A stretch of DNA of 64,000 bases from VRUE01 sp963702175 (GTDB lineage: Bacteria > Actinomycetota > Thermoleophilia > Solirubrobacterales > 70-9): contig OY969721.1 of the NCBI GenBank assembly GCA_963702175.1, forward strand, positions 310,001 to 374,000, given 5' to 3'. A program made the position numbers and the translations under genes. Of this stretch, positions 25,318 to 33,404 are shown piece after piece. Below the pieces are notes generated by a model. The model searched no databases. It was not told where the DNA came from and saw only the letters and a program-made list of their open reading frames with translations. Numbering within the stretch: the stretch's first letter is position 1; each line of letters opens with the position of its first letter.

Positions 25318-25995
25318 ATGGAGGAGACGCCGGACCGCCGCTGGATCATCCTTGCCGCCTTCGGGCTGGTCGCGGCGGGGGTCGTCGCGGCGATCCTGAT
25401 CGGGCGCAGCGGCGGTGACGATGATGAGCCGGCGACCGCGAGCGCCGACGGTTGCGAGCAGGTCGAAGCGCCGCAGCCGAAGCAGGTCAGCTTCAAAGCG
25501 CCCAAACAGGTCATCGCGCAGGGTGAGCAAGCGACCGCCGTGGTCGAGACCAGCTGCGGCAGCTTCGAGATCGTCCTCGACACCGAGCGCGCCCCGAAGA
25601 CTGCCAACTCGTTCGCCTTCCTCGCCGAGGAGGGCTTCTATGACGACCTCACCTTCCACCGCGTCGCGCCGGGCTTCGTGATCCAGGGCGGCGACCCGGA
25701 AGGAACCGGCACCGGCGGACCCGGCTACACGGTCGACGAGAAACCACCGGCCAACCTCGCTTACACCAAAGGCGTGGTGGCGATGGCGAAGAGCTCGGCC
25801 GATCCTCCAGGGCGCTCGGCCAGCCAGTTCTACGTTGTCACCGGCGCCGACGCGGGGCTGCCGCCCGAATACGCGCTGGTCGGCAAGGTCAGCGAGGGCT
25901 TGGACACAGTTGCGCGGATCGATGCCCTGGGCACCCCCGAAGAAACACCGAAACAGACAGTCCTGATCGAGAAAGTCACGATCGAGCGCGACTAG
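25318..25995 (+). CDS. Membrane-anchored cyclophilin-type peptidyl-prolyl isomerase
   Basis: 225 aa. One N-terminal membrane helix (WIILAAFGLVAAGVVAAILIG), an acidic linker, then a bacterial cyclophilin domain with FHRVAPGFVIQGGDPEGTGTGGPGY and VAMAKSSADPPGRSASQFYV, which hold the catalytic Arg and Gln/Phe residues. It is anchored outside the membrane, so it likely assists folding of exported proteins. It is divergent from the methyltransferase gene (47-nt spacer) and its stop abuts the convergent small gene at 25996. Confidence 0.92.
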   Translation: MEETPDRRWIILAAFGLVAAGVVAAILIGRSGGDDDEPATASADGCEQVEAPQPKQVSFKAPKQVIAQGEQATAVVETSCGSFEIVLDTERAPKTANSFAFLAEEGFYDDLTFHRVAPGFVIQGGDPEGTGTGGPGYTVDEKPPANLAYTKGVVAMAKSSADPPGRSASQFYVVTGADAGLPPEYALVGKVSEGLDTVARIDALGTPEETPKQTVLIEKVTIERD

Positions 25996-26403
25996 CTAGT
26001 TCTCGTCCGGCGGGTCTTGCCGGCCGCGCTTGAAGTACCCATAGGCAAGCGCAAGCCCGCCCCCAAAACCGAATCCAGCGACCGCCAGGGGTGAGGCGGC
26101 CGGATTTCGCAGCATTAGGGTCGCCAGCACCACGAAGCTGCCGGCTTTGATCGCGATTGCGACGACGGAATCGAGGTTTTCGATCCGTTCGCGCCAGTTC
26201 GAGTTCCGGTTTTTGCTCTCTTCGCGGTCGAGCTTAGGCTTGCCCCGAGCACCGCGCTCGCGGCGATGGAAGATGCAAGCTCTTCGCCTTGGCGTCCGCG
26301 CCCCCGGTGGCCGCTCGCCACTATGGCCATTGCTGGTCGTCTCGGTCTCGTGAGATCCGAACGTGGTCTCGGTTACGTCGTCGTTCTTTTTGACTTCGCT
26401 CAC
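25996..26403 (-). CDS. Small basic membrane protein of unknown function
   Basis: 135 aa. A hydrophilic, arginine-rich N-terminal half (RTPRRRACIFHRRERGARG) precedes two hydrophobic stretches (VVAIAIKAGSFVVLATLM and PLAVAGFGFGGGLALAYGYF). No family is recognised. Composition is less GC-biased than its neighbours. It shares a large non-coding region with the Xre gene on the other side, so both may be a small acquired unit. Existence as a gene is probable rather than certain. Confidence 0.55.
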   Translation of the reverse strand: MSEVKKNDDVTETTFGSHETETTSNGHSGERPPGARTPRRRACIFHRRERGARGKPKLDREESKNRNSNWRERIENLDSVVAIAIKAGSFVVLATLMLRNPAASPLAVAGFGFGGGLALAYGYFKRGRQDPPDEN

Positions 26404-26470
26404 ATCGCCTCCCGCTGCATGTAGCGGTCCTCGCCGGCCTCGGGAAGGCGCGACAAATCGGGAGACAAAC

Positions 26471-26498
26471 CTCCATTCCGGGGCGTGCCGGAATGGAG
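26471..26498. promoter_or_regulatory. 11-bp hairpin upstream of the small membrane protein gene
   Basis: CTCCATTCCGG (26471-26481) pairs perfectly with CCGGAATGGAG (26488-26498) across a 6-nt loop. It lies about 70 nt upstream of the minus-strand gene, so it would be in its leader or act as an operator. Confidence 0.5.
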
Positions 26499-26594
26499 AG
26501 CTACATATGACCCCCGGCTCCGCTGCGCCTGCTTGAGCTGGCCTCGTACTGCGATCGCACCATTGTCTGCCCTGTTCCCCGTTTCAGCTTAACC

Positions 26595-26640
26595 CTGGAT
26601 AATCTGTTTATATTCCGGTCAGTGCCCTGAAATTATCCAG
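26595..26640. promoter_or_regulatory. Spaced 9-bp inverted repeat upstream of the Xre gene
   Basis: CTGGATAAT (26595-26603) and ATTATCCAG (26632-26640) are perfect inverted repeats 28 nt apart in an AT-rich stretch. They are a candidate operator pair for the adjacent Xre regulator. Confidence 0.5.
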
Positions 26641-26718
26641 TCAAAGTATCAGATCCCGCACCAAACGTTTGTTCGGCGTGCTAGTTTCAGCACCCAGCCG
26701 GATCCAGTCCACCAGAAC

Positions 26719-26754
26719 TTCCGTCCGGTGATGGGTTTTGCAGTTCCGTCCGGT
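26719..26754. repeat. Direct repeat TTCCGTCCGGT upstream of the Xre gene
   Basis: TTCCGTCCGGT occurs at 26719-26729 and 26744-26754, offset 25 nt, ending 31 nt before the Xre ATG. Half-sites on nearly the same DNA face are typical of regulator binding. Confidence 0.5.
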
Positions 26755-26785
26755 CATTTCGACTAGGCTGGCGTGTACGCAGACA

Positions 26786-27382
26786 ATGTCTTTCGATTCC
26801 ACGTTCACAGATCTCCGAAAGCGGCGGCGTATTCCGATGCGGCTTTTCGAGGAGCGCGTGGGGATCAGGCCCTCCTACATCTACGAAATCGAAAAGGGCA
26901 AACTGTTGCCCAGCCCCGAGAAGCTCGACCTTCTGGCCTCGGTATTCGTCGAGGTTGCGACCGAGCAGCGTGCCGCCGACCCCGACGACGACGCCCGCCA
27001 GCTCTTTCGCGAGCGGGAGCGCAGCGCATATGTCGACCGGCTCGGCTTCCCTCCCGAGATTGCCGACGTGCTCGTCCCGTTGGCCGAGGTCGACGAGGAC
27101 CTGCGTGCTGAAATCGCCGAGCCACTCGAGCACGCGATACGCCTCTTCGGCGAACTCGAAAAAAAGCAGCGGCAGGGTGTGGCGACACTAATCCGCGAGA
27201 TCGTCAAATTCATTCAGCCGCTCAACCGCGAGCAGAAAATCGCGGTCGGGAACAAGCTCGCGGAAGCGCTTGGCAGAGGGCTCGATGAAGCCCGGGGCGA
27301 GCCCGAGCCTGCTTTGCCGTCCGGTGACGGCAAAGAGACCAGCTCCGAGGAAGAGGCCACGGAACTGCAGCGCTCGCCCTGA
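26786..27382 (+). CDS. Xre-family transcriptional regulator with helical C-terminal domain
   Basis: 198 aa from ATG 26786 (an ATG at 26738 would add 16 atypical residues). The N-terminal HTH_3 domain spans about residues 5-60 (FTDLRKRRRIPMRLFEERVGIRPSYIYEIEKGK). The rest is largely helical and acidic (IADVLVPLAEVDEDLRAEI, ELEKKQRQGVATLIREIVKF) with a disordered tail. No strong ribosome site is visible, so translation may be leaderless. The upstream repeats are plausible autoregulatory sites. No toxin, phage or metallopeptidase partner lies beside it, so its target is unknown. Confidence 0.8.
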   Translation: MSFDSTFTDLRKRRRIPMRLFEERVGIRPSYIYEIEKGKLLPSPEKLDLLASVFVEVATEQRAADPDDDARQLFRERERSAYVDRLGFPPEIADVLVPLAEVDEDLRAEIAEPLEHAIRLFGELEKKQRQGVATLIREIVKFIQPLNREQKIAVGNKLAEALGRGLDEARGEPEPALPSGDGKETSSEEEATELQRSP

Positions 27383-27419
27383 GGCGTACCTGCCCGCTCG
27401 TCTCGGTTAGCCTGGCCCG

Positions 27420-27920
27420 GTGGCCAAGATCGACCTAGGAGATGCCGCGCCCGAGTTCGAGCTACCGGGCACCAGCGGCAGGACCTATAGCCTCGCCGAC
27501 TATCGGGGAAGCAATCTCGTGCTCGCCTTCTATCCTGGCGACGCGACCACGGTCTGCACCAAGCAGTTCTGTTCCTACCGCGACCAGGGCGACAGGCTCG
27601 ACCGGCTCGACGCGGAGGTGTTGGGCATCTCGCCGCAATCGGTCGACTCTCACGAGCACTGGATGCAGGAGCAGGAACTAAACGTCCCTCTACTCGCGGA
27701 CGTCGACCTGGAGGTGGCTAAGAGTTATGGGGTGACCGGTTGGGTCGGTCCATTCGCCAAGCTCGCACGGTTGAAGGACGCGCCTGGCGGCCGCTACGTG
27801 CAGCGCGCAATCTTCGTCGTCGACGGCGAGGGGGTCGTCCGCTACCGCCACGTCTCGCGCACCGGCAGCACCTTCCAGACGGTCGGCGACCTCGAGCGGG
27901 CGGTCGCGACGCTCGGATGA
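27420..27920 (+). CDS. Peroxiredoxin, AhpC/TSA (Bcp-like) family
   Basis: 166 aa, GTG start. Thioredoxin-fold peroxidase with the peroxidatic cysteine in FYPGDATTVCTKQFCSYRD, which also carries a second cysteine five residues later as in Bcp-type enzymes. It reduces peroxides using thioredoxin or a similar donor. Its stop overlaps the ATG of the following hydrolase, so the two are coupled. Confidence 0.9.
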   Translation: MAKIDLGDAAPEFELPGTSGRTYSLADYRGSNLVLAFYPGDATTVCTKQFCSYRDQGDRLDRLDAEVLGISPQSVDSHEHWMQEQELNVPLLADVDLEVAKSYGVTGWVGPFAKLARLKDAPGGRYVQRAIFVVDGEGVVRYRHVSRTGSTFQTVGDLERAVATLG

Positions 27921-28765
27921 CTCCAGCTGAACCGGTCCCGTTCACGGCCGGTGACGGTCTCGCGATCAAGGGCGAGACCGTGGGGGAGGGGCCAACGATT
28001 GTCCTTTGTCACGGCCTGACGGCGACCCGCGACTCCGTTGTGCACGGCTCGCGGGCGCTGGAGCGCGCGGGCTACGGGTTGGTCTCCTACGACGCCCGCG
28101 GTCACGGCGAGTCTGATCCCGCTCTCGCCGGCGAGGGTTATGGATACCTGGAGCTGGCCGGCGACCTGGAGTCGGTCGTGACCACAGAGGTGAGGGAGGA
28201 GCCGTTCGTCCTTGTCGGCAGCTCGATGGGTGCCCATACCGCCGTCGCCTTTGCCCTGCGCAGCCCTGCGCGACTCGCCGGCCTGGTCCTGATCGGGCCG
28301 GTCTATCGCGGCGCGATCGACGAAGCGGAGCTGGCGTATTGGAACGGTCTCGCGGCAGCGCTGGAGACCAGCGGGGTGGACGGCTTCGTCGAGTACATCG
28401 ACCGGTTCCAGGCGGCTGACCCGGCTTGGCGCGAGTCGATCCTGCGCTTCACCCGTGAGCGGATGCTGCGGCACCGCCACCTCGATGCGGTGGCCGAGGC
28501 ATTGCGCCAAGTCCCGCGCTCGCAGCCGTTCGGGGAGCTGGTGGAGCTGGAGTCGGTGCAGGTGCCGGCGCTGGTGGTCGCCAGCCACGATGACGCCGAT
28601 CCTGGCCACCCACGCGCCGTCGCCGAGGCCTACGCAGAGTGCCTGCCGCTGGCGCGGCTGATTGGCGAGAGCGAGGGGGAGTCGCCACTCGCCTGGCAGG
28701 GCGGCAGGCTTTCGCGCGAGATAGCGGCGTTCACCGCTCCGCTGACGGGGCGCAGCGAGCGCTAG
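27917..28765 (+). CDS. Alpha/beta hydrolase
   Basis: 282 aa from ATG 27917, which overlaps the peroxiredoxin stop; the open frame continues upstream but only as peroxiredoxin antiframe. The nucleophile elbow is VGSSMGAHTAV, the oxyanion HG dipeptide is in VLCHGLTATRDS, and the strand ALVVASHDDADPGHP carries the acid region. The substrate (ester, lactone or haloalkane) is not predictable. Coupling to a peroxidase hints at a stress or detoxification role. Confidence 0.85.
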   Translation: MTPAEPVPFTAGDGLAIKGETVGEGPTIVLCHGLTATRDSVVHGSRALERAGYGLVSYDARGHGESDPALAGEGYGYLELAGDLESVVTTEVREEPFVLVGSSMGAHTAVAFALRSPARLAGLVLIGPVYRGAIDEAELAYWNGLAAALETSGVDGFVEYIDRFQAADPAWRESILRFTRERMLRHRHLDAVAEALRQVPRSQPFGELVELESVQVPALVVASHDDADPGHPRAVAEAYAECLPLARLIGESEGESPLAWQGGRLSREIAAFTAPLTGRSER

Positions 28766-28776
28766 CCTTCCCGGCG

Positions 28777-29115
28777 ATGACTGATATCGGCCCTGGTGTC
28801 CACTACTCGGCGGTGCAGCCCGGCACGCCCGTCTACAGCACAGACGAGGTGGAGGTTGGCGTCGTCGAGGTGGTCCTCGACAACTACGAGGAGCACATCT
28901 TCGACGGTGTGGTCTTCAAGGACCTCGAGGGCGTGCAGCGCTTTGCCGACGCCCCCGAGGTAGCCCGGACCGCTGAGCGCGGCGTCGTCCTCGCGATCAG
29001 CGCTGAGGAGGCGAAGCGCCTCGGGCCGCCCGAGGAGGGCCACGCCAAGTTCAAGCCCAACCGGCGCGCCGGTCGTCTCAGCCGCCTCTTCGGCACCGGC
29101 TGGAAACGGCACTGA
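28777..29115 (+). CDS. Small PRC-barrel-like protein of unknown function
   Basis: 112 aa from ATG 28777. The N-terminal half (GTPVYSTDEVEVGVVEVVLDNYEEHIFDGVVFKD) resembles PRC-barrel/stress-response domains with short antiparallel strands; the C-terminus is basic (RRAGRLSRLFGTGWKRH). It lies 11 nt after the hydrolase. Similar proteins are common in Actinobacteria without an assigned role. Confidence 0.6.
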   Translation: MTDIGPGVHYSAVQPGTPVYSTDEVEVGVVEVVLDNYEEHIFDGVVFKDLEGVQRFADAPEVARTAERGVVLAISAEEAKRLGPPEEGHAKFKPNRRAGRLSRLFGTGWKRH

Positions 29116-29167
29116 GCGAACCCTTGCTTTAGCCGGGGTACAGGCGGACCCCGTAGTCTCCCGCCGC

Positions 29168-29596
29168 ATGTCTCTGGCAGAGGGAAGGCTCCGGGCGATC
29201 GCTGTCTTCGTCGCGACGCTTGGCATCGCCGTTGCCACCTACATCGCGATCGCCGAGGCCGACGGCGGCGCACCTGCTTGCTTCGCCGGGGGTGGTGGTT
29301 GCGAGACGGTCGCGGAAAGCTCCCACTCAGAGCTGGCCGGGATCAACGTCGCGGTGATCGGCATCCTCGGCTACCTGCTGCTGCTCGGTGCCGCGCTATT
29401 GCGGGGGGACGGTCCGCGCCTCGCCGGCTTCGCCCTAGCGCTGATCGGCTTCGGCTACAGCGTCTACCTGACCTGGCTGGAGCTGTTCGTAATCGACGCG
29501 GTCTGCCAGTGGTGCGTCGCCAGCGCGATTCTGATGACAGTGCTTTTCGCCGTCAACGCGGTCCGCATGCTCCGCTACGTTGGGACGCCTCGATGA
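29168..29596 (+). CDS. Vitamin K epoxide reductase family protein
   Basis: 142 aa, four membrane helices. A first cysteine pair (CFAGGGGCETVAESSHSE) and the active-site CxxC (AVCQWCVASA) mark a bacterial VKOR. VKOR re-oxidises DsbA-type proteins by passing electrons to quinone, replacing DsbB in Actinobacteria. Its stop overlaps the ATG of the DsbA-like gene (ATGA), confirming a working pair for disulfide formation in exported proteins. Confidence 0.93.
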   Translation: MSLAEGRLRAIAVFVATLGIAVATYIAIAEADGGAPACFAGGGGCETVAESSHSELAGINVAVIGILGYLLLLGAALLRGDGPRLAGFALALIGFGYSVYLTWLELFVIDAVCQWCVASAILMTVLFAVNAVRMLRYVGTPR

Positions 29597-30321
29597 GCCC
29601 AGAGCAGCGCAGTCAAGTCGAGCAGGAGCGCCGCCGCCGCGTCGCGCAGCTGGGCAGCGCCGCCGCCTTCCTGGCGATCGTCGTCGTCGCAGTGCTGATC
29701 GTGATCGGCCAGAGCCAGACCGACGGCGGCGACACCAGCCTCGAGGGCGCCGACGTGGTCCGCCAGGAGCTCGCCGGGATTCCACAGGACGAACTGGTGC
29801 TCGGCGACCCCGGCGCTCCCGTGACGCTGGTCGAGTTCGGCGACCTCCAGTGCCCGGTCTGCAAGGGCTACGCCGAAGAAGTCATCCCTGACGTGATCGA
29901 CTCCAAGGTGCGCAGCGGCGAGGCCAGGATCGAGTTCCGCAACTTCACGATCATCAGCGAGGAATCGGTTCCCGCCGCCGCCGCGGCAATTGCCGCCGGC
30001 AAACAGGGCCGCGGCTGGACCTTCTTCGAGCTCTTCTACCGCAACCAGGGGATCGAGCGCTCCGGTTACGTCACCGACGAGTTCCTCACCGAGATCGCCC
30101 GCGGCGCCGGCGTCCCCGACATCGCCAAGTGGGACACCGACCGCGAAAGCCAGCGCGTCCTGTCCGAAGTCTCAGCCGACACCGCCGAAGCTGAAGAGCT
30201 CGGTCTCGGTGGCACGCCGTCGTTCGCGGTAGAAGGGCCGGGCACGAGAGGGCTCGAACCCCTAGGCACGCTGGGCTCAGCCGACGAAATCGAAGCCGCG
30301 ATCGAAGCCGCTCTCGGCTGA
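29593..30321 (+). CDS. Membrane-anchored DsbA-family thiol oxidoreductase
   Basis: 242 aa from ATG 29593. There is an N-terminal membrane helix (AAAFLAIVVVAVLIVIGQ), then a DsbA/Thioredoxin_4 domain with CPVC in FGDLQCPVCKGYAEEV and the cis-proline loop GLGGTPSFAVEG. It introduces disulfides into exported proteins and is recycled by the VKOR encoded just upstream. The cyclophilin at 25318 may be part of the same folding capacity. Confidence 0.93.
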   Translation: MSPEQRSQVEQERRRRVAQLGSAAAFLAIVVVAVLIVIGQSQTDGGDTSLEGADVVRQELAGIPQDELVLGDPGAPVTLVEFGDLQCPVCKGYAEEVIPDVIDSKVRSGEARIEFRNFTIISEESVPAAAAAIAAGKQGRGWTFFELFYRNQGIERSGYVTDEFLTEIARGAGVPDIAKWDTDRESQRVLSEVSADTAEAEELGLGGTPSFAVEGPGTRGLEPLGTLGSADEIEAAIEAALG

Positions 30322-30481
30322 GTTCACATAACCACCATTATCGTGCGTTGAGTTGAGATTTCGGTCCTGATCCCCGCGTAGCCTCCCCGCCGTTCATCGC
30401 GTACGTCGTCGCGATTCAGCCCCTCTTGGTGCATGAATGGAGCGAGAGCCGAGAGTCGGACTGACTCAGGCCGCCTGCGAC

Positions 30482-31147
30482 TCAGGTGGACATAACGGCA
30501 CTGCCCCGCACCAGCGGCCTGACCAGCGGTGGTGCTTTGGGCAGCTCACCTTGCTCGACGTGCTCGACGCTGAACGGTGAGGCTTGGATCGTCGCCACGG
30601 TGTCGCGGTTGCAGTGGCAGCCATCGGCGAGGAAGCGCCAGGGCTTCTCGAGCCGGTCCTGCCAGCGGGCCAGACCGGGGTCCTCGGCGCGAACGTGCTC
30701 GAGGAAGAGCAGCTTGCCACTAGGGCGAAGGATCCGAGCGGCCTCGGCGAGCGCCGCGGTCGGGTTGGGAACGGTGCAGAGCACCAGCGTGAAGGCGACG
30801 GTATCGACGCTGGACGCCTCCAGCGGGAGGCTTTCCGCGGGCGCCTCGATCACCTCCGCCGCCGAGCCTGCTTCGGCCAGCTTGCCCCTGAGTCGCTTGA
30901 CCATGTGAGGATCGGGCTCGGCGAGGATCAGCTCGGCGACCTGCGTCGGGAACAAGCCCAGATTGGCACCGGTGCCGGCGCCGATATCGATTGTCCGCCC
31001 GCTCGCCCCACTCAGGGCCTCCTGCCGCATCTCCCGCAACCCCGCCTCTTCGGCCGCCACGAAGGCGCGGTCATAGAGCGCCGCAAACCCCCTCCCCCAG
31101 GTCGCGTCGTAGATCCGGCCCATCAGCGCATCCGATTTTGACCACAC
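30482..31147 (-). CDS. Class I methyltransferase, UbiE/Methyltransf_11 type
   Basis: Up to 221 aa from GTG 31147; the ATG at 31123 is an alternative and would leave a palindrome (31138-31161) in the leader. Motif I is GRTIDIGAGTGANLGLFP; the post-motif region TLVLCTVPNPTAALAEAARILRPSGKLLFLEHV resembles the arsenite/thiol methyltransferase-like group. C-terminal cysteine and histidine residues (DGCHCNRDT) are present. Substrate unknown. The 160-nt space after dsbA (30322-30481) shows no gene. Confidence 0.82.
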   Translation of the reverse strand: MWSKSDALMGRIYDATWGRGFAALYDRAFVAAEEAGLREMRQEALSGASGRTIDIGAGTGANLGLFPTQVAELILAEPDPHMVKRLRGKLAEAGSAAEVIEAPAESLPLEASSVDTVAFTLVLCTVPNPTAALAEAARILRPSGKLLFLEHVRAEDPGLARWQDRLEKPWRFLADGCHCNRDTVATIQASPFSVEHVEQGELPKAPPLVRPLVRGSAVMST

Positions 31148-31161
31148 CAGGATGTGGTCAA
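31138..31161. promoter_or_regulatory. Perfect palindrome over the methyltransferase start
   Basis: TTGACCACA (31138-31146) and TGTGGTCAA (31153-31161) flank 6 nt, giving a perfect 24-bp interrupted palindrome that covers the GTG start at 31147. It looks like an operator for a dimeric repressor. Confidence 0.5.
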
Positions 31162-31172
31162 TGTCGGCAGCG

Positions 31173-32057
31173 TCAGGCCGCCTTGCGCTCCGTCTCGAGC
31201 GACCCCTCGGCTTCGAGCCCCGGCTCGCTGTGGGCGGCGCGGTCCTCGTAGGCGCGGCGGGCGCCGTGGTCGACTTCGGTCATCAGCTTGTCGATCTTCA
31301 TCAACCGCCCGATCGCCTCGCGGACGCCTCGCGGCAGCAGCGCGACGAGCTTGAAGAGGGCGCCGTTGGCGCGCGGCACCCAGACGTCGAAGCGCGGCAC
31401 TTCGAGCGCGTCGACGATCTCGTTGGCGACATCCTCGGCCTCGACCGGTTTGACCAGGCGCTGGCCGACGCCGGCGGTCAGCTCGGTGTTGACCACGGTC
31501 GGCATCACGCAGGCGACCTCGACGCCGCTGCCGCGTAGCTCGGCGCGAACCGCCTCGCTCAGCCCGACAACGGCGTGCTTGGTCGCTGAGTAGGTGGCAA
31601 TGCCGGGAACGCCGCCCTTGCCCGCCTGGGAGGCGATGTTGACGATGTGCCCGCGGCCGCGCGGCTGCATCCGCTCGATCGCCAGCTGGGTGCCAGTGAT
31701 CACTCCGTGCAGGTTGATGTCGACCTGGCGGCGGACCGAATCCTCGCCCTCCTCGACAAACGGAGTCACCGGCATGATCCCGGCGTTGTTGATCACCACG
31801 TCGAGCGGGCCGAGCTGGCGCTCGGCCTCATCGAGGAAGGCAGCGAAGGAAGAGCGGTCGGTGACGTCGAGCTCGAGCGCGACCGTGCCGCCGCCGAGCT
31901 GCCCAGCCGTCTGCTCGGCCAGTGCCAGGTCGAGGTCGCCGATCGCCACCCGGCACCCCTTGCGGATCAGTGCCGTCGCGGTGGCCTTGCCGATCCCGCG
32001 CGCGCCGCCCGTGATCGCCACCACCTTGCCGCTCAGTGCCTGTCGCTGCTTCGCCAT
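31173..32057 (-). CDS. Short-chain dehydrogenase/reductase
   Basis: 294 aa classical SDR: cofactor motif TGGARGIG, NNAG (VVINNAGIMP), catalytic Ser in IVNIASQAG, and YSATK. The C-terminal extension (about residues 250-294) is longer than in minimal SDRs and is similar to those of mycobacterial SDRs acting on lipids or steroids. It lies 25 nt downstream of a thiolase-like gene on the same strand, suggesting a shared lipid-metabolic transcript. Confidence 0.88.
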   Translation of the reverse strand: MAKQRQALSGKVVAITGGARGIGKATATALIRKGCRVAIGDLDLALAEQTAGQLGGGTVALELDVTDRSSFAAFLDEAERQLGPLDVVINNAGIMPVTPFVEEGEDSVRRQVDINLHGVITGTQLAIERMQPRGRGHIVNIASQAGKGGVPGIATYSATKHAVVGLSEAVRAELRGSGVEVACVMPTVVNTELTAGVGQRLVKPVEAEDVANEIVDALEVPRFDVWVPRANGALFKLVALLPRGVREAIGRLMKIDKLMTEVDHGARRAYEDRAAHSEPGLEAEGSLETERKAA

Positions 32058-32082
32058 CGTGCCCTCCTCCTGCGGCCGTCGC

Positions 32083-33279
32083 TCAGGCGGCGGCCGGCTT
32101 GTAGACGGTGACCACGGCGGCGCCGCCGAGGCCGATGTTGTGTTGCAGGGCGGTCTTCGCGCCCTCGACCTGGCGCTTGTCGGCTTCGCCGCGCAGCTGC
32201 CAGGTCAACTCGGAGCACTGGGCGAGGCCGGTCGCGCCCAGCGGGTGGCCCTTGGAGATCAGCCCGCCCGAAGGGTTGACGACGACCTTGCCGCCGTAAG
32301 TAGTCGCCTCTTCCTCGACCAGCTTGTGACCCTCGCCCTCAGCCGCGAAGCCGAGCGCTTCGTAGGTGATGAGCTCGTTGGCGCTGAAGCAGTCGTGCAG
32401 CTCGCAGACGTCGACTTCCTCGGCCGCGACGCCGGCTTCCTCATAGGCTTCCTCGGCCGCCTGCTTTGACATATCGGAGCCGACGATCTTCATGCAGTCG
32501 GTGTCCTCGGCGAAGGTCGAGGAGAGGTCGGTGACCATCGCCTGGCCGGCGATTTCGACCGCCTGGCCCCAGAGGCCGTGCTCCTCGACGTAGCGCTCAG
32601 AGGCGACGATCGCACAGGCCGAGCCGTCGGAGGTCGGCGAGCACTGCAGCTTGGTCAGCGGGTCGTGGATCATCTTCGCCGCCTTGATGTCCTCGATCGT
32701 GTACTCGTCCTGGAACTGGGCGTAGGGGTTATTGACCGAGTGCTTGTGGTTCTTCCAGCCGATCCAGGCGTAGTGGTCTGGGTTCGACCCGTACTTCTCC
32801 ATGTGGTCACGACCGGCGTTGCCGAACATCTGCGGGGCGGGCGGCGACTGCTCGGGATCGCGGATCTCGAACATCCGCATCGCGTGCTTGTCGAGCGCGT
32901 TAGTGCGGTCGGTGTACTTGACGCCGAGCGAGCCCGGCTCCATCTTCTCGAAGCCGAGCGCGAGCGCGCACTCGGCGATCCCGCCCTTGACCGCCTGGCG
33001 GGCCAGGAACAGCGCCGAGGAGCCGGTCGAGCAGTTGTTGTTGACGTTGACGACGGGAATCCCGGTCAGGCCGAGCTGGTAGAGCGCCCGCTGCCCGTAG
33101 GTCGAGTCGCCGTAGCAGTAGCCGGCGTAGGCCTGCTCGACATCCTCGTAGGGAATGCCGGCGTCGGAGAGCGCCTTCTCCCCCGCCTCCTTGGCCCAGT
33201 CCGGGTAGTCGCCCTCCTTGGTGCCGGGCTTCTCGAATTTGGTCATCCCGACCCCGATCACGAACGTGCGGTTGCTCAA
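32083..33279 (-). CDS. Thiolase-like lipid-transfer protein (SCP-x/acetyl-CoA acetyltransferase type)
   Basis: 398 aa from TTG 33279, preferred because AGGAGC precedes it and the protein then starts LSNRTFVIGVGMTKF. It has the nucleophile cysteine in VNVNNNCSTGSSAL, HDCFSANEL and the C-terminal GGLISKGHPLGATGLAQ block. Members cleave or condense acyl-CoAs, including sterol side chains. It is transcribed with the SDR downstream and is divergent from ccdA. Confidence 0.88.
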   Translation of the reverse strand: MSNRTFVIGVGMTKFEKPGTKEGDYPDWAKEAGEKALSDAGIPYEDVEQAYAGYCYGDSTYGQRALYQLGLTGIPVVNVNNNCSTGSSALFLARQAVKGGIAECALALGFEKMEPGSLGVKYTDRTNALDKHAMRMFEIRDPEQSPPAPQMFGNAGRDHMEKYGSNPDHYAWIGWKNHKHSVNNPYAQFQDEYTIEDIKAAKMIHDPLTKLQCSPTSDGSACAIVASERYVEEHGLWGQAVEIAGQAMVTDLSSTFAEDTDCMKIVGSDMSKQAAEEAYEEAGVAAEEVDVCELHDCFSANELITYEALGFAAEGEGHKLVEEEATTYGGKVVVNPSGGLISKGHPLGATGLAQCSELTWQLRGEADKRQVEGAKTALQHNIGLGGAAVVTVYKPAAA

Positions 33280-33404
33280 AGCTCTGCTCCTGTGGTCTCG
33301 CCGCATGCGAGCGGCGGTTTGGCTGGCTAGCCAGGAATGTACCGGTTGCGGCCCTCCCCCGCCGAAGGCGTCACAGCGATCGCGCGAAGTACCCTGGAGG
33401 GGAC

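Larger units (their letters stand above)
26404..26785. other. 382-nt non-coding region, AT-richer, with several repeats
   Basis: The divergent control region between the small membrane protein and the Xre gene. It holds three structures listed separately: a hairpin at 26471-26498, a spaced inverted repeat at 26595-26640 and a direct repeat at 26719-26754. Stretches around 26585-26680 are unusually AT-rich for this window. No open frame or tRNA is apparent. Confidence 0.6.
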
